Assembly: GCA_050012375.1 (NCBI GenBank)
Contig: JBEKHH010000011.1
Span: forward strand, 1 to 64,000
Direction: 5' to 3'
Origin: PALSA-1353 sp050012375
GTDB lineage: Bacteria > Planctomycetota > Phycisphaerae > Tepidisphaerales > Tepidisphaeraceae
DNA: 64,000 nucleotides
How positions within the stretch are numbered: the stretch's first letter is position 1; the number at the start of each line of letters is the position of its first letter. The notes beneath the pieces are model-generated. The model was not told the DNA's origin. It ran no database searches and saw only the letters and a list, made by a program, of their open reading frames with translations. The translations under genes were made by a program, and so were the position numbers. This document shows, piece by piece, positions 42,401-49,509 of the stretch.

Positions 42401-44263
42401 AGGGGCGGTGGGCGCCGAGGTTGGTGGCGCCAGCAGGCCATACACGACCAGGGAGTTGGTGGTGCCGACGAAAACTTCCCCGTCGGCAACGGTCGGTACG
42501 GTAAACTTCACGGCTGTCCCCAGCGAATCGCGTGAGGAGTTGGTCGCGGTCGAGTAGATAGCGCCGGCGGCGATATTGCTGGCGTTGTAGGCGCGAAGCT
42601 CGCTGGTGCCGCCATCGATGCCCCAGACGATGCCGTCGCTGTCGCCGTTGGCGGAAATGCTAAGGGTTGCGCCCTGCAGGCCGAAAATGTCAGGGGAAAC
42701 CAAGGGGGTTGTCGAGATCAGGCCGTTTGCGATCGTGAAAGCGCGCATGTTGTCGGTTTTGGCAGCGTAGAAAATGATGGCGGATGTCCCGTTGTAGTAG
42801 AACGACGGCGTGTCATAGGATCCGCCTCCACCGAGGCCGCCACCGATTTCCTGCACGATGTTGTCGGTCGTGCTGTTGTATTTGCCCATGTTGTTGCGGT
42901 TGATGAGGTAGATCGTGCCGTCTTTTCCGGAGCCAACGAGCAGGTTTGGTGCGGAGGCGCTGCCGATGGTGATCGAACCGATGCTGGCGGGGAGAATCAG
43001 GGGGCCGCCCGATCCGAGGTCTTCGTCGGCGGAGGAGAGTGATGCCTGGTTTTGGGGCGTGAAATAGTCAACGACCTTGAGGCCCCAGCCGTTGATGTTC
43101 TGGTTGGTCTGGGAGGTTGTGCTATCGAGGGCGATCTTGATGAAGGAGTCGCCGTAGTCCCCGTAGACTGGAAAACCCGCGGCGTTCATTGTCGTGTCAA
43201 AGGTACCGTTGCCGGTTTCGACGTACATATAGCCCTGGGGGTCGATGGAAATCGCCCCACCGCCTTGCCAGATGCCGGTGTCGGAGCCGTTGGGGTTGGC
43301 GTTGAAAACGGCGGTGGGGGTCAGGGAGCTTTCGGAATACCCGAGGATCCAGCCGTGATAGGGGGTGTTGTCGCCGTGGCTGGCGAACGCGATGTAGATA
43401 TTGCCGTTATAGGCGGTCAGTGCGGCCCGATTGTTGGCGCGCAGGGCGTTGAAATAGACGACTTTTTGAGAGGTGCCGTTGATGGTGGCGGTGACTTCGC
43501 CGGCGCCCTGTCCCTGCGGATCCAAGACATATGGGCCGCTGTTGAAGGTGTAAGCTGAGGTGGAGGTGTTGAAGGTGGTATCGCCGATGACGGTGCTGGT
43601 GTAAGCGCCGCTGCCGAGGGCGACTTTGTAGAGCGTGTAAACGAAATGGGGAGAGGTGGTGTTGCCGCTGACGATCTGCTTGGTGGCGGCGGCGAGGTAA
43701 ATGTACCCACCATCGATGACTGGCGTGCCGGTGATACCGATCATCGGGTTGATGTCCGTGGTGTTTACGTCGGTAGAGGAAACGGTGGAAACGGCAGTGA
43801 CATTCGCCAGACCGGGCTCATTAACCAGGAACGACTGGTGCCAGAGGATAGTTCCGCTGTTGGAGTCGATCGCGTAAAGGCTGTCGTTTTCGGTGGCGAC
43901 AAAGGTCACGTTATGCGTGCCCTGGTAAGAGCCGGCGGTAATGTTGACGGACGGAACGTAAAGCGGCTGGGCATAGACTTGCCCATCGACCGTCGTGGAG
44001 GAAAGCTTGCCGAATGTGTTGGAATTTACGTTTGCGGGTGTCAGTGAAATTTCGGTGAGGTTCTGGCCGGTGCTGGGCGCGTCGTTGTGATATTGGGTGA
44101 CGGAGGATAAAAGTGTGCGCGACTCGAGCGCCTCAAGCGCGCAGCCGCACGCACGCGCGATATACCGATTCGGCGGGCGATGCGTGCGCTTGCCGGCGTG
44201 AACTGGGTGAATCGGGCGATGTCGGATGACATTGCTTCCGGGTCGGTTTGAAAATACACGCAT
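39416..44263 (-). CDS. giant secreted protein: PQQ-type propeller, FN3 domains, legume-lectin-like domain, dockerin-like end
   Basis: The 1615-residue protein carries the planctomycete N-terminal motif CALEALESRTLLSS at ~40-53, an export/anchoring signal. A beta-propeller of the pyrroloquinoline-quinone repeat type follows (~60-620; NVTFVATENDSLYAIDSNSG, then GKDGTIYLINR). A fibronectin III domain lies at ~635-725. An L-type lectin-like domain lies at ~735-950 (FNFQLVNPNADGFAFTLQG). Three FN3 domains (~960-1240), a PKD-like domain, a Big-like domain (~1345-1425) and a dockerin-like pair (DFEGLGTVNGGDFTLLVTEL) follow. It probably works at the cell surface in binding. The ATG at 44263 has GGAGGGTAGTAAA before it. 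Confidence 0.8.
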   Translation of the reverse strand: MRVFSNRPGSNVIRHRPIHPVHAGKRTHRPPNRYIARACGCALEALESRTLLSSVTQYHNDAPSTGQNLTEISLTPANVNSNTFGKLSSTTVDGQVYAQPLYVPSVNITAGSYQGTHNVTFVATENDSLYAIDSNSGTILWHQSFLVNEPGLANVTAVSTVSSTDVNTTDINPMIGITGTPVIDGGYIYLAAATKQIVSGNTTSPHFVYTLYKVALGSGAYTSTVIGDTTFNTSTSAYTFNSGPYVLDPQGQGAGEVTATINGTSQKVVYFNALRANNRAALTAYNGNIYIAFASHGDNTPYHGWILGYSESSLTPTAVFNANPNGSDTGIWQGGGAISIDPQGYMYVETGNGTFDTTMNAAGFPVYGDYGDSFIKIALDSTTSQTNQNINGWGLKVVDYFTPQNQASLSSADEDLGSGGPLILPASIGSITIGSASAPNLLVGSGKDGTIYLINRNNMGKYNSTTDNIVQEIGGGLGGGGSYDTPSFYYNGTSAIIFYAAKTDNMRAFTIANGLISTTPLVSPDIFGLQGATLSISANGDSDGIVWGIDGGTSELRAYNASNIAAGAIYSTATNSSRDSLGTAVKFTVPTVADGEVFVGTTNSLVVYGLLAPPTSAPTAPNSLQATAVSNVQINLTWTDTATNAFGYYVEESADNGNTWSQVAALGPTATTYSVIGLQPNTPYTFRVQAYNSVGDSAYTKNASATTTNNAVTVNYPSGFSGQNGLTLNGSASVNGSALELTNGGSNEAASAFNTNVVSVQGFNTTFNFQLVNPNADGFAFTLQGDGPKSIGNSGGALGYATIAESVAIKFDLYSNNGEGTDSTGLFVDGDMPSSPTSGDNPADTSIDMTSSGVNLHSGDVMSVNLTYNGVTLTETVTDTTTKAAFTHSYTINIPSFIGSGYGYVGFTAGTGGETATQNILSWTYSPVAVTPYTPVNLAVNPASGTELDLSWAEPYSAVTNFNILELINGSYSQIGQVGGGTTAFASTGLNVGGIYSYKVVASNSAGNSAPAGPVTGTTPTPPANPINLLASNITTSGVTLTWQDEATNATGYVITRQLESDSSQYVTTLPNNATSYTDTNLLPGRAYDYEVAATNLAGPSAGISVDIETVPPAPTVSTPVVSGNQITLNWIDAGHAVTGYNIYRGNSSGGENYASPINGGAPVTGTIFNDTGLTGGSTYYYTVEAVNTGGSSTPSNEVTATTGPSIATPAAANPNPVTGTSTALSALGSENGSSSGLNYTWSATGPASVSYSGNTNGTNAAKNITANFTKAGSYNFTVTITDSGGAFTTSSVAVTVQQTPTGVIVTPSSATVATGGTKQFSATATDQFGNAISSPTFNWSITGTGNGNSINAAGLATLGSTPGTYTVTASLGSASKNASVTAAVAPIVSTFQVNDGSVQRAMVDSLTVTLNEAVTLSTGAITLNLLSQTGGASTPMSFTLTPGSGSSTTFVLTFTGSSYIGGSLPDGAYELIVSSGGVISGQGLNMSANQNFTFWRLYGDFEGLGTVNGGDFTLLVTELGTHTNSSDWYLDYEGAGAISGSDFAAFVGRLGKSISIPSLPSVELLAAAPPVTTSISTTTTAMTNKQTSDASAVPRISSVAKPASKQKLRHGHGG

Positions 44264-44321
44264 TTTACTACCCTCCACGTCAAACAATGCTAACCGTCGA
44301 GAAGAGTCGAGGCGCGGTAAT

Positions 44322-44425
44322 GTTTAGACGGGATTTTCCATAGGGACGTCTGCCGACGAACGTCGTCGGCCAGTTTGCGTAGTGTAGCGGTGTTGGGATT
44401 CTTGACAAACAGGTTTCTTGGTTCG
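44322..44425 (+). repeat. palindromic dispersed repeat, copy P2
   Basis: The same hairpin, GCCGACGA-ACG-TCGTCGGC, lies at 44352-44370 with the flanks GGGATTTTCC and GTTTGCGTAGTGTAGCGG. It is more diverged from P1 and P3 than they are from each other. Confidence 0.7.
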
Positions 44426-44530
44426 CGGCCACGGTAATCGCGACGATTTTGGCGGCAATACGCCGCGATGGCCAGTCCGCTCGCTCGTTGCGATTCGATG
44501 AGCCGACGGCACACACCGCAGTCCTGCTGC
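44400..44530 (-). pseudogene. remnant of an IS66 accessory gene (tnpA-like N-terminus)
   Basis: On the minus strand the DNA reads CRRLIESQRASGLAIAAYCR followed by QN. This matches the W..LIE..RASGLSVAAFCRQ pattern of the small IS66 protein. It then runs into the palindromic repeat. No start or full domain remains. The rest of 44264-44677 holds no gene. Confidence 0.5.
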
Positions 44531-44677
44531 TGCCTCAGCCGCTTCACTGGACGATTGAGATTCGATGGGGCGGCTGAACCGCTGGTACCGCAGTTGCCGA
44601 TACTCCTGGTTTGGATATTCCCGCCCGGTCCTTGGCTGCTTATCCAGTGTGATGCGTGCATCGATCGATGAGTCTTT

Positions 44678-45049
44678 TCAGAACTGATAGCCTCGGTGCA
44701 CCCAATAATACCAATCGGCAACCGCTTGCCGCGTGGAGTCATCGGCCTTCACCACTTCCAGCTGTGACAGTGGAACTTCAAGATCGTCCTCGTCCCACTC
44801 GATCTCCACAAACATCTCGTTCAGGCATTCGTCCGAATCGGCCATGCCGACAACCGTCACCTTGTCTTTCAATCGCAACGGCGAGATCGAGCGTTTCTCC
44901 CGGCAGCGGGCCGTGAACGGGAATTTCATCTCGTTTTCCAGATGGCAGTACCAACCCATCGCACGCTCCTCATCACCGTACGCATCAACGACGATCTGCA
45001 TAATGATGCGCTCTTCGCGATCCGGATCGGATGGAATGTTCCTAGACAA
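44678..45049 (-). CDS. CcbP-like calcium-binding protein
   Basis: The 123-residue protein reads REERIIMQIVVDAYGDEERA, MGWYCHLENEMKFPFTARC, then LKDKVTVVGMADSDECLNEM and FVEIEW, with VADWYYWVHRGYQF at the end. This is the calcium-binding CcbP family, first known from Anabaena heterocyst control, acidic and small. It probably buffers or senses Ca in the cytoplasm. I take the TTG at 45049 as start because AAGGAGG lies 8 nt upstream and the family usually begins a few residues before the REER segment. An ATG at 45001 would cut into the family's conserved N-terminus. Confidence 0.8.
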   Translation of the reverse strand: MSRNIPSDPDREERIIMQIVVDAYGDEERAMGWYCHLENEMKFPFTARCREKRSISPLRLKDKVTVVGMADSDECLNEMFVEIEWDEDDLEVPLSQLEVVKADDSTRQAVADWYYWVHRGYQF

Positions 45050-45104
45050 GGGATTCGCCTCCTTGTTGCTACGTCCGCCAATGATACCGCACGTCGTCAT
45101 GGCT

Positions 45105-45275
45105 GCGGCCGATCCGGTCGAGCATGGCCAGCAGCTGCCGGCGGCACGGCGTTGATCCGCAAAGGTATCTGACGCAGTTGCTGACGAACTTGCCGGCCAC
45201 GCCGATCAGCCAAATTGAGCAATGGCTACCTGACCAGTGGAAACGGCTAAACCCAGCGCGTCAGGTTAACGGTGC
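45105..45275 (+). pseudogene. C-terminal remnant of an IS66-family transposase, copy T2
   Basis: The frame SSMASSCRRHGVDPQRYLTQ, then LLTNLPATPISQIEQWLPDQ and WKRLNPARQVNG is the TnpC C-terminus. No upstream transposase part is present. The stretch 45050-45383 has no other gene. Confidence 0.75.
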
Positions 45276-45383
45276 GGCGTGTGCATCGCTCCCCTGAGAT
45301 CCAGAAGTTCTGTAACGTTACGGTCACAGGCTCACCAAGTTCCAGGTCGTCACCGACGAAATTCCATCCTGACCCCCGCCGCT

Positions 45384-45674
45384 TCAGACTTTCTTAAGGA
45401 TCTGCTCCATCTCCTTTTCGTCAAACGCCCGCAACGTCGAACTGCGGACGTTGCCAAGCATTCCGAGCTGGAGGCCCAGCGTGGTGATCACCTCGTCGCC
45501 GGGTGCTTCTGTCACGAGCACCAGGTCGTGCTGGCCAAGTGTCCAGTAGCACTGGGTGAGCTTGGCCCCTGCCTTCTCAAACAGTTGCCTCGCCGCGGCG
45601 GCACGCTTCACCGTATCTTTTACGCCGCGTACGCCCTGTTCCGTCCAGTTCAGAAGAATGATGTATCGAGCCAT
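45384..45674 (-). CDS. GYD-domain protein
   Basis: The 96-residue protein starts MARYIILLNWTEQGVRGVKD and continues TVKRAAAARQLFEKAGAKLT, then CYWTLGQHDLVLVTEAPGDE. This matches the small alpha/beta GYD family (ferredoxin-like fold, named for a conserved Gly-Tyr-Asp that here reads GQHD). Its function is unknown. GGAGATCCTC precedes the ATG. It lies between repeat copies T2 and P3, with no partner gene. Confidence 0.8.
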   Translation of the reverse strand: MARYIILLNWTEQGVRGVKDTVKRAAAARQLFEKAGAKLTQCYWTLGQHDLVLVTEAPGDEVITTLGLQLGMLGNVRSSTLRAFDEKEMEQILKKV

Positions 45675-45696
45675 GAGGATCTCCGATTGAAGTTTG

Positions 45697-45805
45697 AGAT
45701 GTAAGCCGGAATTTCCCGTATGAACCTTGGCCGACGAACGTCGTCGGCCATTTTGCGTAGGATACCGAGGTTTGGAGTTTGGACAAACGTTTTTCTCGGC
45801 TTGAG
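45697..45805 (+). repeat. palindromic dispersed repeat, copy P3
   Basis: The hairpin GCCGACGA-ACG-TCGTCGGC lies at 45730-45748, followed by TTTTGCGTAGGATACCGAG and TTTGGAGTTTGGACAAACG, nearly the same as P1. It is followed by X2 and T3 in the same order as P1-X1-T1. Confidence 0.75.
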
Positions 45806-45875
45806 AAACAGGTGCTCCTTCGGTAGCGCGAGAAACGGGAAGATTGTCTGCACAGGCCAACGGAGCGGGGTTTGC

Positions 45876-46023
45876 CGACCGGATCGGGCAAAGCCAATGG
45901 TGGGTCGCAAGAAGCGAGTCTGGAAGCCGTCGGCTCGATGTTGCCGAATTCATTGAGTTTTGCATCGGCTGCCGTGTGGCGCCGCCAGGGGCGCTGGTTG
46001 AGCTGATGAAGCTGCGGCGGTGA
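45876..46023 (+). pseudogene. 3' part of an XRE-like gene, copy X2
   Basis: About 148 nt match 32118-32265 and X1, encoding IGQSQWWVARSESGSRRLDV followed by AEFIEFCIGCRVAP and ending ELMKLRR-stop. The reading frame of the fragment is intact, but there is no start. Confidence 0.7.
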
Positions 46024-46154
46024 AGGCGGTTCGAGATGCGTAGCTGGCCGCGGGTTCGATCGCCAGAATCATCATCCGATCGAAACCACCGTGCTGGCAT
46101 TTTAGAATCGCTTTTAGAATCGCGATATGTTTTTTGAAACAACCTCGGTGGTCA

Positions 46155-46323
46155 CACTTCGGCGATCCTTTCCAGCTTGACCAGCACCTGCCGCCGACAC
46201 AACATCGATCCCCAGCGTTACCTGACTCAATTGTTGACGAACCTGCCGGCGACGCCGATTAGCCAACTGGAACAATGGCTGCCGGACCAGTCGCGGCAGC
46301 AGAATCACGTCCCGTCAGGGTAG
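46155..46323 (+). pseudogene. C-terminal remnant of an IS66-family transposase, copy T3
   Basis: The frame LSSLTSTCRRHNIDPQRYLT, then QLLTNLPATPISQLEQWLPD and QSRQQNHVPSG-stop matches T1 closely. It is separated from X2 by ~130 nt that begin like the X1-T1 spacer. Confidence 0.75.
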
Positions 46324-46416
46324 GAGTATAGTTGCCGCAGCGGACACGCCAAAATGGATGGGGTGTAGCGGGCGGCGAAGTTTGTCCTATAACCCGTAGC
46401 GGTTAAGTTGACGCTC

Positions 46417-46851
46417 ATGAAGCAGATCGACACCGAGATTAGCATCGACGCCCCAGCAAATCGGATCTGGACCATCCTCACCGACTTCGCACACTTCCAA
46501 GATTGGAACCCCTTCATCACCCACATCGAGGGCCAGCCCCAGAGGGGCGCACGGCTGACAGTGACAATCCAGCCGCCCGACTCGAAAGCCATGAGGTTCC
46601 GGCCCGTCGTCCTGAAGGCAGAACCGGGACAGGAACTACGGTGGCTGGGTCATCTGTTGCTACCGGGGCTGTTCGACGGCGAGCATGTATTCAGTATCGA
46701 GCCAACTGGGGAGAAAAAGGTGCTGTTCCGGCAGTCGGAGCAGTTCGGTGGGCTGCTGGTTCCATTGTTGTGGGGCAAGATGGGCGACAAGACCCGCCGT
46801 GGATTCGAGGCGATGAACGAAGCCATCAAACAAATAGCAGAGAGCAAGTAG
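46417..46851 (+). CDS. SRPBCC-family (polyketide cyclase-like) protein
   Basis: The 144-residue protein reads MKQIDTEISIDAPANRIWTI, then LTDFAHFQDWNPFITHIEGQ and GHLLLPGLFDGEHVFSIEP, ending in the long C-terminal helix GDKTRRGFEAMNEAIKQIAE. This is the START/SRPBCC helix-grip fold with a hydrophobic cavity. The ligand is unknown. The ATG at 46417 is preferred over a TTG at 46408. It stands alone among repeat remnants, downstream of T3. Confidence 0.85.
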   Translation: MKQIDTEISIDAPANRIWTILTDFAHFQDWNPFITHIEGQPQRGARLTVTIQPPDSKAMRFRPVVLKAEPGQELRWLGHLLLPGLFDGEHVFSIEPTGEKKVLFRQSEQFGGLLVPLLWGKMGDKTRRGFEAMNEAIKQIAESK

Positions 46852-46867
46852 GCCGTCCTACACTGGC

Positions 46868-47005
46868 GACAGATTCTGGATTCTCTGGACGGCCGGATGT
46901 AATTCCGCGTTCCAGGCAGTAGGCCGCGACAGTGAGTCCGCTGCCTCCGTGCCCGTCAATGATCTGACGCCATTCCTCGGGACCTGGGCGCCGTGCTTTG
47001 TTCAT
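46868..47005 (-). pseudogene. remnant of an IS66 accessory gene (tnpA-like)
   Basis: The minus strand reads MNKARRPGPEEWRQIIDGHG followed by GSGLTVAAYCLERGI, the start of the small IS66 protein, before it degenerates. Another bit at 47033-47070 (KMRSTYRSV on the plus strand) resembles the 5' end of the XRE-like family. The rest of 46852-47235 has no gene. Confidence 0.55.
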
Positions 47006-47170
47006 GCCGCGGCAGCATGATGATTGCCCGCCAAAGAAAAAAGATGCGGTCCACGTACCGCTCAGTGTGCCGGGAAAACCGGCGGGGAGTAGTGAATGAA
47101 AGAGTCACACGATGAAGGCCCAGCCAGCCACATCGACCCCGAGTCATGCGTCGGCAACGAGCGTGGTGGC

Positions 47171-47233
47171 CAGACTGCGGCGATGCTTTCCAGCCTGACC
47201 AGCACCTGCCGTAGGCACGGAATTCCCAAATGA
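47171..47233 (+). pseudogene. truncated C-terminal remnant of an IS66-family transposase, copy T4
   Basis: TAAMLSSLTSTCRRHGIPK-stop matches the beginning of T1-T3 and then ends where the convergent PEP-CTERM gene begins. Confidence 0.6.
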
Positions 47234-47235
47234 TT

Positions 47236-49023
47236 TCACGCAGAGCGGCGTCGGCGAGCGAGAACACCGGCGGCAGCCAAGCCGAGCAATCCGAAGGATG
47301 TGGGCTCCGGCACATCGGCCATCAGGCCGTTGGCGGCCGCGAAGGCGTCAACCGCGGCCCAGTCGCTCGCGGGCAACACCACGGATCCGCCGTTGGAGGT
47401 CTTGCCGAGGTTGGTGACCAAGGCGGTGAAGTCGGAGCCGGTGACCGTGCCGGTGTACAGGAAATCGCCCTGATCCCACCCCGACACCGACTTGCCTAAG
47501 TTGGTGGCCAAGATCGTGAAGTCAGTGCCGGTGACCGTGCCAGTGAGAGTCGCATCGCCGAGCAGCGTATATTTGACTTCGATCGTGCCGGAGGAGAGTC
47601 CGGCGGGGTTGCCGGGATCGGCCGAATCGGCATAGCCGAGGCCATACGCACTGTTGGCGGGCAGGGCGGCGGTGGAGCTGTTGATGCCGGTTGTGCCATT
47701 CCATGCTCCGGCGTTGCGGCCGCTGATCAGCTCCGCGCGAACCGAGGCGATTGGATCGGTGGAACTGCCGTAATCGATCAGCAGGGTGCTATTCTCAAGG
47801 TTGAGGGTTCCGCTGTTGGCCAGGCTGTCCACCGTCAGCACCGTACCTGTGCCGCCGACTGATGCGGTTGCGCCGGACGCCAGGGAAAGCTCGTGGGCAT
47901 GCGTTGAATTAGCGAAGGTAATGCTACCGCTGCCTAAAACAGTGATGATTGATTGATAGGTCACCGTGCCGCCGCCGCTCTGCGTCAATGCCTTGCCGGA
48001 GTCGACCGTCACCGGATTGGCTACGATCAGGGTCGCGCCGGTGGCGACGTTGAAGACGGTATTGCTGGCGACAACCACTGGCAGATCGAGTTCGTCGGTT
48101 CCTTGATCGACCTCCACCAGCGCGCTGCCAGTGGTCGTCTGCAGCGTCAATGCGGGGGCGCCGGCAATCACATATTCGTTGGCGTTATTGAAATGCAGGG
48201 TGCCCTCGGTGAGGGCAGTATTTGTATAAACCGTCTGAAGTGAGGTGATGATGCCGAGGAAGTCGGCTTCCGCGCCCACTCCATTGGGGACCGACGCGGT
48301 CGTCCAGTTCCCGGCAACGTTCCAGTCACCACTGGCATTGATGCCCCACTGTCCGGGGGGCACAGTACCGACCCCTTCAAGGTCCGCATCGTCGACCAAT
48401 ATCGCCAAGCTTTGCGCGCCCGAAAACGTGGGGTTCGTGAAGTCGAAGCTCACTTCTACCTGCGTCGCCCCGGTTGGGGCAACCCCGCTCACGTTATATT
48501 GAAGCCATTGGTTCGTCATCCCGGAGGTCACCGAACTGCTGGGAATATTCGTTACGTCGGAAAAGGTGCCAAAGCCGTTGCTGACCGGCGGCCCGACCAG
48601 GGATCCCCCAGCGTTCAGGAATGTCAGGGCCAGGTCCGAAATCTCACCGGTTTCGGCTGGCACGCCGGTTTCGAAGTAAAACCAGCTAGTGAGATTGTAG
48701 GTTGTGCCAATGCCGCCGGCGGGGACGGGGACGTCCTGGTAGACTCCGCTTCCGGTATTTGGAGTTTGCTGAAATGTCTGCAGCCATATAGCCCATTTGC
48801 CGCCGGGGGTGTGGTTTTGATTGAAGTTCGCCCGTTCGCAATCTCCACCATAAAATGTCCATCCGGATGCCGTGGTATCGGTGTTGCCGCTATTATCGAC
48901 TGGGCTTTCAAAACCAGGATTAATCAAAAGATTCGCCGCACCAGCCGGCAACGCCATCGCGGCAACGACCAGGCCCACCGCACTGCCGAGCGAACCGGCC
49001 TTTTTCCCGAGTTGATAACGCAT
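47236..49023 (-). CDS. secreted PEP-CTERM protein with a carbohydrate-binding-like N-terminal domain
   Basis: The 595-residue protein has a signal peptide (VGLVVAAMALPAGAANLL). A beta-sandwich resembling CBM4/9 modules follows (INPGFESPVDNSG; then WLQTFQQTPNTGSGVYQDVP; residues ~30-225). A beta-helix-like segment (~240-430) leads to a dockerin-like pair whose calcium ligands are mostly replaced (DATLTGTVTGTDFTILATNL). It ends VPEPTSFGLLGLAAAGVLARRRR. Its last ~330 residues are close to the C-terminus of the GH144-like protein at 58.1 kb. AGGAGG lies 5 nt before the ATG. A LacI-type palindrome lies 97 nt upstream, suggesting co-regulation with the phosphorylase. Confidence 0.82.
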   Translation of the reverse strand: MRYQLGKKAGSLGSAVGLVVAAMALPAGAANLLINPGFESPVDNSGNTDTTASGWTFYGGDCERANFNQNHTPGGKWAIWLQTFQQTPNTGSGVYQDVPVPAGGIGTTYNLTSWFYFETGVPAETGEISDLALTFLNAGGSLVGPPVSNGFGTFSDVTNIPSSSVTSGMTNQWLQYNVSGVAPTGATQVEVSFDFTNPTFSGAQSLAILVDDADLEGVGTVPPGQWGINASGDWNVAGNWTTASVPNGVGAEADFLGIITSLQTVYTNTALTEGTLHFNNANEYVIAGAPALTLQTTTGSALVEVDQGTDELDLPVVVASNTVFNVATGATLIVANPVTVDSGKALTQSGGGTVTYQSIITVLGSGSITFANSTHAHELSLASGATASVGGTGTVLTVDSLANSGTLNLENSTLLIDYGSSTDPIASVRAELISGRNAGAWNGTTGINSSTAALPANSAYGLGYADSADPGNPAGLSSGTIEVKYTLLGDATLTGTVTGTDFTILATNLGKSVSGWDQGDFLYTGTVTGSDFTALVTNLGKTSNGGSVVLPASDWAAVDAFAAANGLMADVPEPTSFGLLGLAAAGVLARRRRSA

Positions 49024-49119
49024 GCCGTCCTCCTGGACTAAAAGAGATATGTAAATCGAGCGTTGAACAGACGCCCATTTAGTTAGTTAGCCTCTCTCGC
49101 CAACTCCGCCGCTGGCAAA

Positions 49120-49133
49120 TGTAACCGCTTTCA
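49120..49133. promoter_or_regulatory. LacI-type operator upstream of the PEP-CTERM gene
   Basis: TGTAACCGCTTTCA is a near-palindrome around CG. Read on the minus strand it is TGAAAGCGGTTACA. It lies 97 nt upstream of the gene starting at 49023. It matches two other sites, at 49383 and 53132. Confidence 0.6.
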
Positions 49134-49509
49134 TTTTCTCACAATGCGACACCCTGTCAAGGAAAAAATTATAGGACGCGATATTCTCGGGTAAGATGGC
49201 CTGCGGTGAATGGCAAAGTGAATGGGGACCTTGTGGCCATGAGATCCACCCTCAATTAGCGCCATCCGAGGCATTGTTTACGTACCGCCAAAGTTCAATT
49301 CAATCAGCGGGACAGCGGAGACGGGCGTCTGAACTCTCCGGCGGTTTCCGTGCGCAGGTTGTGGAGAATTTCCGAATCTGCTTGTAACCGATTACCATTG
49401 GACTAGAATCGCCATCCGGTTGGCCAATTCACTCGTACAGCCGGGATTTGAGTTGGAATCTTAAACATTCTTTGTTTCGTCCGACAGCATCATCTGTTGG
49501 AGGTGCAAA
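49134..49509. other. divergent control region between the PEP-CTERM gene and the phosphorylase
   Basis: About 376 nt hold no gene. The tract contains the second LacI-type site (49383-49396). The phosphorylase ribosome site TTGGAGGTG lies at its right end. Confidence 0.5.
49383..49396. promoter_or_regulatory. LacI-type operator upstream of the GH94 phosphorylase
   Basis: TGTAACCGATTACC shares TGTAAnCGnTTNC with the sites at 49120 and 53132. It lies 114 nt before the phosphorylase start, suitable for repression. Confidence 0.6.

Noticed and set aside
39425..43558. Long plus-strand open frames opposite the giant propeller protein (for example 40367-41038 and 43052-43558)
   Set aside because: They are frames kept open by the GC-rich, Gly/Thr/Ser-coded repeats of the minus-strand gene. 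Their translations are low-complexity Val/Gly/Ala with no family character.
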